NCBI RefSeq assembly: GCF_000151315.2
Contig: NW_011887299.1
Coordinates: 892,885 to 956,884 of the forward strand
From: Capsaspora owczarzaki ATCC 30864
Lineage: Eukaryota; Opisthokonta; Filasterea
Reading direction: 5' to 3'
DNA: 64,000 nt
The position numbers and the translations under genes are program-made. This document shows positions 24,221 to 38,885 of the stretch, in pieces (the stretch's first letter is position 1; each line of letters opens with the position of its first letter). The notes under the pieces were generated by a model. That model saw nothing but the letters and a program-made list of their open reading frames with translations, did not search any database and was not told the DNA's origin.

Positions 24221-27200
24221 ATGACCACTACTGCTGCTTCCTCGACCCCCGAGTTCCCCGCCGGCGCGCTTGTTCTCGATGACGGCACCAGCTTCCCCGG
24301 CTTCCACTTTGGCGCTGTGCGACCGGTTGCCGGCGAGACTGTCTTCCAGACCGGCATGGTTGGCTACGTTGAGGCCATCACCGACCCGTCATACCAGGGC
24401 CAGATTCTCGTCGTCACCTACCCGCTTGTGGGCAACTATGGCGTCCCCAGCCTGGAGGAGGCCGATCACAACGGTCTGCCGCTGCACATCGAGTCGAGCC
24501 GCATCCACGTTGCCGGCCTGATTGTGAGCGACTACTCTGTCCAGCACAGCCACTGGCGCGCACGACAGTCCCTCCAGCAGTGGCTCGAGCGCGAGAACGT
24601 TCCCGCCCTGTTTGGCGTCGACACTCGCGCCCTCACAAAGCGCATCCGCGAGAAGGGCGCTCTCCTCGGTCTGATTCTGGCGCCGCCCTCGCCGACCCAG
24701 CCCTTCGTCATGCCCGCGCTGCCCCTGCCCGCCTCAGAGTTTGTCGACCCCAACTCGCGCAACCTTGTCGCCGACGTGTCCCGCCCCGCCAAGACGTACT
24801 ACCCCGTTGGCCACGACGCCGTGTCGGCCGCCAAGCCCGACAGCGGCCTGCTCACCATCCTCGCTGTCGACGTCGGCCTCAAGTACAACCAAATCCGCTG
24901 CTTCACCTCGCGCGGCGTCATTGTGCGCGTCGTGCCATGGGACTATGACATTTGCGCAGACAACAACTACGACGGTCTGTTCATTTCCAACGGTCCCGGC
25001 AACCCCGTGATGGCCGACAAGACGATTGCCAACCTGCGCAAGATTCTCCAGCGCCCGGCGACCGAGGCCAAGCCCATCTTTGGCATCTGCCTCGGCCACC
25101 AGCTGCTCGCGCTCGCTGCCGGCGCCACCACCAGCAAGCTCAAGTTTGGCAACCGCGGCCACAACATTCCCTGCATTGACTTGCGCTCAGACCGCTGCTA
25201 CATTACCACCCAAAACCACGGTTTCGCCGTCGAGGTGGCCACGCTGCCCAAGCCATGGCAGCCCATGTTTATCAACGCCAACGACAACACCAACGAGGGC
25301 ATTTACAACACTGAGCTCCCCTACTTTTCCGTGCAGTTCCACCCCGAGTCGACGCCCGGCCCGCGCGACACCGAGTACCTCTTCTCGGTCTTCCTCGACG
25401 CTGTGCGTGCCTCCAAGGCCCGCCCTGCCGGCACTCCCCTCGCCCCGCTCCCCGTGCCCCAGCGCGTCAAGGCCGAGCGTCAGGCCGTCCGCAAGGTGCT
25501 CGTGCTTGGCTCTGGTGGCCTCTCGATTGGCCAAGCCGGCGAGTTTGACTACTCTGGCTCGCAGTGCATCAAGGCGCTCAAGCAGGAGGGCATCTCCACC
25601 GTGCTCATCAACCCCAACATTGCCACCATCCAGACCTCCAAGGGTCTTGCAGACAAGGTCTACTTTTTGCCCGTCACGCCCGAGTACGTGCTCAAGGTTG
25701 TCCGCCAGGAGAAGCCCGATGGCATCCTCGTGACGTTCGGTGGCCAGACTGCGCTCAACTGCGGCATCAAGATCCGCCACGAGCTCGAGGCACTCGGCTG
25801 CCGCGTCCTCGGCACCCAAATCGACACGATCATGGCGACCGAGGATCGCGAGATTTTCGCCGCCAAGATGAAGGAGATTGACGAGCCCGTTGCTCGCAGC
25901 GCTGCCGCCAACACGGTCGCCGAGGCTGTCGAGATTGGCAACGCCATTGGCTACCCGCTCATTGTCCGTGCTGCCTTCACCCTTGGTGGTCTCGGCTCTG
26001 GCTTTGCCGACAACGAGGCCGAGCTTCGCGCGCTCGTCACCAAGGCTCTTGCCACCTCTCCCCAGGTGCTCGTCGAGCGCTCGATGAAGGGCTGGAAGGA
26101 GGTCGAGTACGAGGTTGTCCGTGACTGCAACGACAACTGCATCACCGTGTGCAACATGGAGAACTTTGATCCCCTCGGCATCCACACTGGCGACTCGATC
26201 GTTGTTGCTCCTTCGCAGACTCTGAGCGACCGCGAGTACCACATGCTCCGCAACTCGGCCGTCAAGACCATCCGCCACCTCGGTGTCGTCGGTGAGTGCA
26301 ACATTCAGTTTGCCCTCAACCCCGACGCGGAAGAGTACTGCATCATTGAGGTCAACGCTCGCCTGTCGCGCTCGTCGGCGCTCGCCTCCAAGGCCACTGG
26401 CTACCCGCTTGCGTTCGTTGCTGCCAAGCTCGCGCTCAACATTCCCCTGACCCAGATCAAGAACTCGGTCACCCGCGTCACGTCGGCCTGCTTTGAGCCC
26501 AGCCTCGACTATGTCGTTGTCAAGATTCCCCGCTGGGACTTGAAAAAGTTTGACCGCGTCGAGACCCAGATCAGCTCTGCCATGAAGTCTGTCGGTGAAG
26601 TGATGGCCATTGCTCGCACCTTTGAGGAGGCGCTTCAAAAGGGCATTCGCGCCATCGACGACTCGCTCGACGGCTTTTGCGGCGATTCGTGGGCCAAGCA
26701 CTCTGAGGCTGCCATCGACACTGAGCTCAACGCTCCCACCGACCAGCGTCTGTTTGCCGTCGCCCGCGCATTCGACCTCGGCTACTCTGTCGACCGCATC
26801 CACGATCTCACCAAGATTGATCGCTGGTTCCTGCACAAGCTCCGCTACGTCGCTGGCCTCCGCTCGCAGCTCTCCACCTTTGCTGTCAAGAGCATCCCGC
26901 GCGAGCTCATGGTGCTGGCCAAGCGTGCTGGTTTCTCCGACCGCATGATTGCCCGCGTCACGAACGCGCCAGAGCTGGCCGCTCGCGAGGTCCGCGTCAG
27001 CATGGGCATCCGCCCTGTTGTCAAGCAGATTGACACTGTTGCCGCAGAGTTCCCTGCCCAGACCAACTACCTGTACACGACCTACAACGCGGTCGAGGAC
27101 GACGTTGCTGCCAGCGAGGCTTCCGTCATGGTTCTTGGCTCTGGCGTGTACCGCATCGGCTCGAGTGTCGAGTTTGACTGGTGCGCCGTGCGCTGTGTCC

Positions 27201-30200
27201 GCACCCTGCGCCGCAACGGCTTCAAGACCATCATGGTCAACTACAACCCCGAGACGGTGTCCACCGACTACGACGAGGCCGACAAGCTCTACTTTGACAA
27301 CATTACGCTCGAGACCATCCTCGACATTTACGAGCGCGAGCGCGCCTCGGGTGTCATTCTTGCCATGGGTGGCCAGGTCCCCAACAACATTGCCCTGCCC
27401 CTTCACCGCCAGAATGTCAAGATCTTTGGCACGTCGCCCGTCCAGATCGACATGGCCGAGAACCGCTACAAGTTTAGCCGCCTCCTCGACTCGATCGGTG
27501 TCGACCAGCCCAAGTGGAAGGAGCTTTCGTCGCTTTCCGACGCTCGCGCCTTCTGCGACGCCGTGGGCTACCCCGTGCTCGTCCGTCCTTCGTACGTCCT
27601 GTCCGGCGCTGCGATGAGCGTCGTCCACACGGCCAACGATCTCGAATCCTACCTGGGCGACGCCGTGGCCGTCTCGCGCGACCACCCTGTCGTCATCTCC
27701 AAGTACATTGACCAGGCCAAGGAAATTGACGTTGATGCGGTCGCCAAGGACGGCCAGCTCATCATGCACCTCGTTTCCGAGCACGTCGAGAACGCTGGCG
27801 TCCACTCTGGTGACGCCACGCTCATCCAGCCTCCGCAGGATCTCGACCGCGAGACTGTCCAGCGCCTGGAGAGTGCCACTGCCGCCATTGCCAAGGCGCT
27901 CTTGATCACGGGTCCCTTCAACATCCAGTTTATTGCCAAGGACAAGGCCATCAAGGTCATTGAGTGCAACGTGCGCGCCTCGCGCTCCTTCCCGTTCGTC
28001 TCCAAGACGTCTGGCGTCGATCTTGTCGAGCTCTCGACCCTGGCCATGCTCGGCCTGCCCTTCAAGCCCTACCCGAATGCCGATGCGCCCAAGCTCGCGC
28101 ACGTCGGTGTCAAGGTGCCGCTCTTCTCGTTCGGCCGCCTGCAAGGCGCCGATCCCATTCTTGGTGTTGAAATGGCGTCCACGGGCGAGGTTGCATGCTT
28201 TGGCCGCAACAAGTACGAGGCCTACCTCAAGGCTCTGCTCGCCACCAACTTCAAGTTCCCGCGCCGCAACGGCAACGTGCTCTTGTCGATTGGCTCGTTC
28301 AACGAGAAGCAAGAGTTCCTTGCCTCGGCTTCGCGCCTCGTCAAGGACGGCTTCAAGCTGTTTGGCACCCCCGGCACCTCTGACTTTTACTCGTCGCACG
28401 GCATCCCGATCGAGACCCTCGACGACATTGGTGACACCGAGGATGGCCGTGAGCGCGACTACTCGCTCACGCACTCTCTGGCCGAGGGCAAGGTTGACCT
28501 GTTTGTCTGCCTGCCCTCCAAGAACAGCTTCCGTCGCCCGTCCAGCTTCATCTCGCGTGGCTACATGTCGCGTCGCAAGGCCATCGACTACCAAGTGCCC
28601 CTGGTGACCAACATCAAGTGCGCCAAGATCCTCGTCGAGGCCATGCACCGCTTCCCGACTCCCGCGCTCGACCCGATTGTCGATGTGGACTGCATGACCT
28701 CCAACCGCACTGTCACCCTGCCCGGCCTTGTCAACATGGCCATCCCGGCGTCGGTCGACTCGATCAACCGCGAGGCCAGCGCATCGCTTGCTGGCGGCTT
28801 CACCACCGTCGGCGTCAATGCTGAGACAAACCAAGGCCACGTCGCGCTGACGGACGTCACCTCGCTTGAGCACTACCGCGACCAGATCTTCTCGTCGCAC
28901 ACCACTGCCCATTGCGACCTCGGCTTCTGGGCTGTCTTTGCCGCTGGCTCCGAGGCCAGCCGCCAAGCCGGCGCTGTTGACGTTCTCGTTCAGCTCGCTC
29001 CGAACACGATCGGCCTGCTGATTGACCTCACTACGCCTGCCACGACTGCGCCCAGCTCGACGGCCTCTGGCTCAGTCGCGTCGGTGTTTGCCACCCTCGA
29101 CCTGCTCTTCTCGCGCTGGCCCTCCAACCGCGCCATCTTTGTGCGCGCCTCTGGCTCTGAGCTTGCCTCCGTCCTCTACCTCGGCGCTCTGCACAACCGC
29201 TCAGTGCACGCCACGCAGCTCACCCGCCTCGACGACCTGCAGCTCATTGTGCGCTCGCAAGCGCGTCGCGCCCAGCAGCCGAGCCTGCCGCGCGTCACCT
29301 GCGACGTCAACCCCTTCTTCCTGTTCTCCAACACCCTCACTCAGGAGCAGCGCACTCGCCACTTTGGCGCCTCCGCTGGCACCGAGGCCGATATTCGCGG
29401 CATTTGGGAAAACCTTTCGCATGTCGACTGCTTTGCGGTGGGCGACATTCGCGACACTGGCGCGCGCAACAGCAGCCTGGACATTTGCGCCTTCGGTCTG
29501 CAGTATGCTCTTCCGATGCTGCTGACCGCCGTTGCCGACGGTCGTCTGTCGATTGTCGACCTGGTGAACAAGCTCTACACGCACCCGGTTCGCATTTTGA
29601 ACATTTCCCCTTCGTCCGACACTTCGGTCTCGGTTGATCTCGACGTTGAATGGCACGTGCCCGAGTCTGCGCCAATCTTTGCTCGCGCCCCGCTCCGTGG
29701 CAGCGTCCAGCGTGTCACCCTTCGCGGCGAGGCTGTCCTGCTTGACGGCATTCTGATTTCGCAGAAGGCATCTGGCTCGATTGTCCAGGCTGCGCTTGTG
29801 CCTGTCGAGTCTGACAAGACTGCCAAGTCGGTCACTGCGTCGGCCGCCGCTGGCTCTGGCGCCGACGCCGACAGCTCTGCTCCTGCTGTTGTTGCTGCTG
29901 CTGCCCCTGCCCCCGCTGCCCCCGTTTCCCGCGGTCTCGAGGCGTCCGATGCCGAGGCTGTTTCCAAGGCTCTCTTCTCTTCGTCGTCTGTCGGCACGAT
30001 CGATCTGCGCTCCATGATTGGTCGCAAGCCGCCCACTGTGCCATCGACTCCCGCTCCCATTCAAGAGCAGCCGCACTTTGAGGAGGTTGAGGCTGCTTTG
30101 TCGACCACACATGCGGCTGCTGCTGCTGCTGCTGCTGTGCCTCGCGCGATGCGCCACATTGTCAGCGTGCGCGAGTTCTCGCGCCAAGACCTCCACAACC

Positions 30201-31057
30201 TGTTCCAGGCTGCTCAGGAGATGCGCGGGCTTGTCGATCGTATGGGCTCTGTTGACATTCTCAAGGGCAAGGTCATGACCACCCTGTTCTACGAGCCCTC
30301 GACCCGCACCTCGTGTTCGTTCCAGGCTGCCATGCACCGTCTTGGCGGCTCGGTGATTGACGTTGCAGTCGACCGCTCGAGCGTCCAAAAGGGCGAGACC
30401 ATTGAAGACACGATTCGCACCCTCGAGTCGTACTCTGATGTGATTGTCATGCGCCACCCGACTGCCGGCAGCGTCGCCCAGGCCGCCAAGGTCTCGCGCA
30501 TCCCGATCGTCTCTGGCGGCGATGGCGTTGGCGAGCACCCCACCCAGGCTCTCCTCGATCTCTACACCATGCGCGAGGAGCTCGGCACCGTGAACGGCCT
30601 GACCGTCACTCTTGTGGGCGACCTCAAGAACGGACGCACCTGCCACTCGCTGGTCAAGCTTCTGTCTCTGTACTCTGTTCGTCTTCAGTACGTTACCCAC
30701 GAGTCGCTGCGCCTTCCCGCGGAGATTCGCAGCGAGCTCGACCAAGCCGGCATCTCGCAAGTCGAGTTCTCGTCCCTCGAGCAGGCCATCCCCCAAACCG
30801 ACGTGCTGTACGTTACCCGCATCCAGCGCGAGCGCTTTGCCTCGGCTGAGGAGTACGACCGTGTCAAGGGAAGCTTTATTGTTTCTCCCGCCACGCTCAC
30901 CCACGCCAAGAGCCGCATGATTGTCATGCACCCTCTCCCGCGCGTCGACGAAATTACCCCCGAGGTCGACTACGACCCCCGCGCGGCCTACTTCCGTCAA
31001 ATGCGCTACGGCCTGTTTGTCCGCATGGCCCTGCTTGCCCGCCTCCTTGCTCGCTAA
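24221..31057 (+). CDS. CAD: CAD: glutamine amidotransferase - carbamoyl-phosphate synthetase - (inactive) dihydroorotase - aspartate transcarbamoylase
   Basis: A single exon encodes 2,278 residues. The fused enzyme starts pyrimidine synthesis in the cytosol. Residues 1-380: amidotransferase with nucleophile Cys in FGICLGHQ and the His/Glu pair in SVQFHPE. From about 420 to 1480: both CPSase ATP-grasp halves (first begins VLVLGSGGLSIGQAGEFDYS) and a regulatory domain. About 1483-1850: dihydroorotase-like domain in which every metal and catalytic position is replaced, as in fungal Ura2. About 1850-1970: Ala/Ser/Pro linker. About 1975-2278: ATCase with FYEPSTRTS, HPTQALLDL and MHPLPR, which looks active. 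So glutamine to carbamoyl aspartate is encoded here, and ring closure must come from another gene. The lack of introns over 6.8 kb stands out among intron-rich neighbours. The start follows CCAAAAA. Confidence 0.97.
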   Translation: MTTTAASSTPEFPAGALVLDDGTSFPGFHFGAVRPVAGETVFQTGMVGYVEAITDPSYQGQILVVTYPLVGNYGVPSLEEADHNGLPLHIESSRIHVAGLIVSDYSVQHSHWRARQSLQQWLERENVPALFGVDTRALTKRIREKGALLGLILAPPSPTQPFVMPALPLPASEFVDPNSRNLVADVSRPAKTYYPVGHDAVSAAKPDSGLLTILAVDVGLKYNQIRCFTSRGVIVRVVPWDYDICADNNYDGLFISNGPGNPVMADKTIANLRKILQRPATEAKPIFGICLGHQLLALAAGATTSKLKFGNRGHNIPCIDLRSDRCYITTQNHGFAVEVATLPKPWQPMFINANDNTNEGIYNTELPYFSVQFHPESTPGPRDTEYLFSVFLDAVRASKARPAGTPLAPLPVPQRVKAERQAVRKVLVLGSGGLSIGQAGEFDYSGSQCIKALKQEGISTVLINPNIATIQTSKGLADKVYFLPVTPEYVLKVVRQEKPDGILVTFGGQTALNCGIKIRHELEALGCRVLGTQIDTIMATEDREIFAAKMKEIDEPVARSAAANTVAEAVEIGNAIGYPLIVRAAFTLGGLGSGFADNEAELRALVTKALATSPQVLVERSMKGWKEVEYEVVRDCNDNCITVCNMENFDPLGIHTGDSIVVAPSQTLSDREYHMLRNSAVKTIRHLGVVGECNIQFALNPDAEEYCIIEVNARLSRSSALASKATGYPLAFVAAKLALNIPLTQIKNSVTRVTSACFEPSLDYVVVKIPRWDLKKFDRVETQISSAMKSVGEVMAIARTFEEALQKGIRAIDDSLDGFCGDSWAKHSEAAIDTELNAPTDQRLFAVARAFDLGYSVDRIHDLTKIDRWFLHKLRYVAGLRSQLSTFAVKSIPRELMVLAKRAGFSDRMIARVTNAPELAAREVRVSMGIRPVVKQIDTVAAEFPAQTNYLYTTYNAVEDDVAASEASVMVLGSGVYRIGSSVEFDWCAVRCVRTLRRNGFKTIMVNYNPETVSTDYDEADKLYFDNITLETILDIYERERASGVILAMGGQVPNNIALPLHRQNVKIFGTSPVQIDMAENRYKFSRLLDSIGVDQPKWKELSSLSDARAFCDAVGYPVLVRPSYVLSGAAMSVVHTANDLESYLGDAVAVSRDHPVVISKYIDQAKEIDVDAVAKDGQLIMHLVSEHVENAGVHSGDATLIQPPQDLDRETVQRLESATAAIAKALLITGPFNIQFIAKDKAIKVIECNVRASRSFPFVSKTSGVDLVELSTLAMLGLPFKPYPNADAPKLAHVGVKVPLFSFGRLQGADPILGVEMASTGEVACFGRNKYEAYLKALLATNFKFPRRNGNVLLSIGSFNEKQEFLASASRLVKDGFKLFGTPGTSDFYSSHGIPIETLDDIGDTEDGRERDYSLTHSLAEGKVDLFVCLPSKNSFRRPSSFISRGYMSRRKAIDYQVPLVTNIKCAKILVEAMHRFPTPALDPIVDVDCMTSNRTVTLPGLVNMAIPASVDSINREASASLAGGFTTVGVNAETNQGHVALTDVTSLEHYRDQIFSSHTTAHCDLGFWAVFAAGSEASRQAGAVDVLVQLAPNTIGLLIDLTTPATTAPSSTASGSVASVFATLDLLFSRWPSNRAIFVRASGSELASVLYLGALHNRSVHATQLTRLDDLQLIVRSQARRAQQPSLPRVTCDVNPFFLFSNTLTQEQRTRHFGASAGTEADIRGIWENLSHVDCFAVGDIRDTGARNSSLDICAFGLQYALPMLLTAVADGRLSIVDLVNKLYTHPVRILNISPSSDTSVSVDLDVEWHVPESAPIFARAPLRGSVQRVTLRGEAVLLDGILISQKASGSIVQAALVPVESDKTAKSVTASAAAGSGADADSSAPAVVAAAAPAPAAPVSRGLEASDAEAVSKALFSSSSVGTIDLRSMIGRKPPTVPSTPAPIQEQPHFEEVEAALSTTHAAAAAAAAVPRAMRHIVSVREFSRQDLHNLFQAAQEMRGLVDRMGSVDILKGKVMTTLFYEPSTRTSCSFQAAMHRLGGSVIDVAVDRSSVQKGETIEDTIRTLESYSDVIVMRHPTAGSVAQAAKVSRIPIVSGGDGVGEHPTQALLDLYTMREELGTVNGLTVTLVGDLKNGRTCHSLVKLLSLYSVRLQYVTHESLRLPAEIRSELDQAGISQVEFSSLEQAIPQTDVLYVTRIQRERFASAEEYDRVKGSFIVSPATLTHAKSRMIVMHPLPRVDEITPEVDYDPRAAYFRQMRYGLFVRMALLARLLAR

Positions 31058-31460
31058 ACGTCCCAAAAAGCGAGTGCAGCCATCTGTCTTTGTAGGGTCT
31101 TTTCATAGGCCCGTCTTATTCCATCTCTTGTTATGTCTCTGTCATTTTTTCGATGAAACATGTGTCTGTGTATGCGTGTTCTTGTTAGAAGTGTTGTTCC
31201 CTTGCTGCTTTGAGTGATTGCCCCTTCTTTTTTTTTTTTTTTGATTCGTCGTGGCATAAAAGCACTGCATCTTGTACTGTACTTTAGTCAACTGCCCATT
31301 CAAGTAGTTTAAATTATTAAAATCAAACAATCGAAACAATTGCATCCATTTCATTTCATTTGCATAATTTGATGTTCATTTTTTCTTTTCTTCTCTGAAC
31401 AATACGATCAGCATAAATACAGTATCAAGATGTGAATTCAAACAACAACAACTACTACTA
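31058..31460. other. Convergent 3' intergenic region, 403 bp
   Basis: 3'-flanking DNA shared by CAD (+) and the VASt-domain gene (-). A/T-rich; no gene or clear element seen. Confidence 0.5.
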
Positions 31461-34400
31461 CTACAGGTCGTGCGCCATCAGGTCAATGGCGCTGGTTAGT
31501 TCGGCAATCCGGATGTACATGATGATGGATGAAGCGAGCAGACCGACAATGACATACAAGAACACGGCCGTCAGCCAGCTGGGCAGGACGCGCTCAAATT
31601 CCTCGTCAATGCCGAGCGACGCTTGAGCAGAGCTCGAAGCCATGTTGCTGGCGGACTCCATCATATCCAGAGACTGAGTGCTGGATGGGGTGCCGAGCCT
31701 GCCGTTCCGCCTTATCGTCACGTGCCGAGTCACTGCGGCTCCCCACTGCAGCAAGTACGAGCGAATTCCCTCGTGGGATTTAGCCACAATCAAATCTGCG
31801 AGATGCACAAGGGGAAGAGGGGACAGAGGCGGGGGGGGGAGAACGAAGAGAGTTAGAATCAATCAATCCATCAGCAGACATTCATTGCAAGCTACTTTTT
31901 TACTTTGTCCGCGGATGTTCTTGAGAAATTTCACTTCACCAGCCACCAACGCATGGCAGGAATATCGCGAGTTGGCGCTAACGCAGTATCGCGTCAGATT
32001 TACAAACGAATCTCCCATGGGAAGGTCTGGTGTGACGGACGCCACTTCCAGACAAAAGCAACTACAAAACACAAAAAAAAGTTGTTTGGGATTGTCCATG
32101 TGAGAACGGGTTCAACAGGTCGTCAGAGTGTTTGCACATGACGCTTACTTTCGGTCGTGTTTCCAAATAATATGCTGGTTCTGGTGGCAAATCGTCGTTT
32201 TGGCCAGACCTACGATTGCGATGAAACGCAAACACGAGCGAATTGAGCCGCCGTCCGCATCGACAGCACAAAGAAATACCAAGAACATGCTCACTCACCA
32301 AAACCGCCAAGGCCACGTCCGACAAGCGGCATTGTAAACGTCCGCTTGCGGGATTCACTGAGCAATGCATCGCCAACGTTGTGCTGCCACGGCGTGGTGG
32401 AGACATTGTTAAAGCTCACTAGTGCATTGACCTCGACGTCGACCAGCGCTTCTGGCGAGCTAAATGCGAGTTCAAACAGTTCGCTCACGCTGCAGGGAAA
32501 ATCTCGAGCAAAGAAGGCGACCTTGTAGTGGTCGGTACAATCACACCGAACGCGGGGAATTTCGGGACCTGCAAAAAGAAACCAAGATTTACACATCGAG
32601 TGAGTAGACGGGAACGATGGAATCAAAATCAAAGTATGTCGCTCGTAACGAGAAACAAATGCAGGAGCTGTCACCAGGATCGGTCACGGGTTCTGGCTCC
32701 AAATCTTCCTCGTCCCCGTCATCCTCCTCAATGGCAGCGGAAGCACCGGGCTTGGTCAAGGACATTGAGCGAACAAACTTGCGAAAGATGTTTGTATCGA
32801 TGGAGAGTTGCGTGGCCAGTTGATTGAATCCTTTGCCCTATTGGTCGAGTGGAAGCGAGAGAAGAGGCGAGAAGAAAATCAAAACAGAGTGCAACGAGCA
32901 GCGTACCAAGACAGCAAAGACAGCACCAAATGCGATGACTCACCACAACGTTCTTGCGTATCAGTTTCTTGCCATGACTCAACAACGGCCGATGGCGACC
33001 CAACACACAGCCGTTTGTTTTGTTCCAGGGAAGATAGCACCTCGAGCAGCTGAAATGAAAACGAACCAAGTCCATGAGACTGCTGCGCTTTCGTTACCAA
33101 TGTGCAACGTGGACACAAAAAGAGTCTCGTGCTTACACGCCACTCTTCTGGTGAAGATGAGGATGGTGCGCACACGCAGTGTCGCTGTTTTCGTCTTCTG
33201 TGTAGTAGTTGCGACAGGCGCCGCACTTGAACTCCAAATCACCCGGCTCTTTGCCACATGGAATGGAGTATTCCGCGTGGCACTTTTTATGGCACGTCGT
33301 CAGACACTCTGGAATCGAGGAGGGGGAGGAACAAAATCAGGTTGTGTGAGTGCGTTAGAACCAGCCAAGACTACGAGCGATGCGGAAACTCACTCAGACA
33401 GATGTAGCCTTGTTTGCCAAGCCCTAGAAGTGGCATGCGACAGTGATAGCATAGTTCAATGGCGTGGAAATGCTTTGCAACAAACTCATGACCTCGAGTG
33501 TGATGAATTTTTGCGCCAAAGGGAGCAGTGCGCGCGACCGAAATGCTTTCCTCGTCGCTTTCTGATTCATCCGGACCGCTGTGTTTGAAAAAAAAAACAA
33601 GAGAGGAAGAGGGGGGGGGCAGGAGAGGATGCATGAGCACACGCGAATCACAAAGCAAAGTCGTCTATTTACCTGTTCGTGTCAATCATACGGAGTGTGT
33701 AGACACCCTCGCGCATGCTTCCTTCAATCACGACTACGTCGCCATCCGCATCTTCGAGGTGGTATTCGTGATCTGTTATTGCAGAGGGTGAGCGCGTGCC
33801 AATCCTTCGCCTCCGACGCAGCCAACTTTGTCTCACCTCGCTTGATTTTGCATTGAGATCGAATCATCCGATCCATTGCTTCCGACGTGGACTGGGGGTT
33901 GTAGGCGATTCGCACGCGACCTGGAGGAAGGGGCGGCGAGGGGAGCTGCGGATCGGCTTCCAAAACGGGCGTCTGAGCGCGGCTGAGCATTGTTGACTCT
34001 GGCAATCCTCCGACAACGAGCTGCTCTGTCGACAATCCTCGTGCGACATGAGTGCCACTCGACGGCGGAAGTGGCAGTATCACCTCCAAGACGCGCTTTG
34101 GCTGAGACAGCGACGCTCTGAGATTGGAAGACTCGTTCCCGCCAGAGGTCATGGGAGCTGCTGAGCCAGCTCGCTCGACCGCCACTGCGTGCGTGATTGG
34201 GCTGTTCACAATATAAGGCGAGCCAGCATTCGTCGTCGCACTTGCCTGAGCGTGAGTGATGGTTGTTGCAGCAGAGCCAGCGGCGGCGGGCGGAGAAGTC
34301 GATGGCAAGCCGCTGAAACCGCTGCTCCCGCTGCCGTCGACCTCAAAGCGCAGGCCCGCGCTCGCTGGTCCGAGGATGGTCGGGAAGATTGGCGAACTCA

Positions 34401-34653
34401 CGGCGCCCAGCGAGCCAGTGGGAGTTCCGTTTGTGCGACTTGAGGTGCCGCCCCAGGACGAACCTCCCGTTGTGGTTGGCGCCGACAAACCGAATCCATG
34501 GTGATGCGACTGAGCATGGCGCGCGCTGCCAGCGGCAATTGGGATGGGCATGCTTGTTGATGATGCTGACGAGGATGATGGTGAGAAGGGTGGTGGTGCT
34601 GGTGCTGGAGATCCAGAAGCACCATTGTTGTGATCATGCAGCAGTCGACTCAT
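31461..34653 (-). CDS. C1 domain - CHORD-like zinc domain - VASt domain - C-terminal TM protein (Aster/Lam-like)
   Basis: Exons in gene order: 34653-33837, 33772-33673, 33578-33394, 33308-33137, 33049-32944, 32837-32675, 32568-32299, 32209-32149, 32061-31904, 31795-31461; 788 residues with all phases consistent. A low-complexity N-terminus precedes a beta-grasp-looking segment (YHLEDADGDVVVI). Next is a C1 domain with exact H-x12-C-x2-C-x13-C-x2-C-x4-H-x2-C-x7-C spacing, the diacylglycerol-binding type. Then comes a CHORD-like zinc module (NYYTEDENSDTACAHHP ... GCVLGRH). A VASt-type sterol-binding domain follows (FFARDFPCSVSELFELAF ... LPMGDSFVNLTRY), then one transmembrane helix near the C-terminus (WLTAVFLYVIVGLLAS). 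Relatives move sterol at ER contact sites using a GRAM domain; no GRAM is visible here. In-frame ATGs upstream (34713, 34803) would add hydrophobic residues, but that stretch reads like a T-rich leader. Confidence 0.8.
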
Positions 34654-34912
34654 CTCAACCAAAATGAAAAGGACTAGCACAAGGACGTAACAGACAAAAG
34701 ATGAAGAAATTGACATTGACCAGAAAAAAACCAACAACAAGCACTCAACATCCTTCACAGAGACAGACCAAACGAGCAGAATTTGAGCGCGAATGAGCGA
34801 CATCGTGGTGGTAGTGAAAAAACAACCAACAAATACAACCAACAAACAAAGGAAACAACGACTAAGCGACTTGGCAAAAGCTACAATGCCCGCTTGTCAA
34901 AAAGCCACAGTC

Positions 34913-38885
<3,973 letters not shown>

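Noticed and set aside
25187-28966. Minus-strand open frame of 1,259 codons
   Set aside because: Exact antisense of CAD; a by-product of strong third-position G/C bias (few TAA/TAG/TGA on the other strand). The translation is low-information and has no domain.
29201-31066. Minus-strand open frame of 621 codons
   Set aside because: Antisense of the 3' part of CAD; same cause.
31461-31862. Single-exon small TM protein starting near 31862
   Set aside because: The open frame merely extends into an intron; the acceptor at 31796 and phase link it to the VASt-domain gene.
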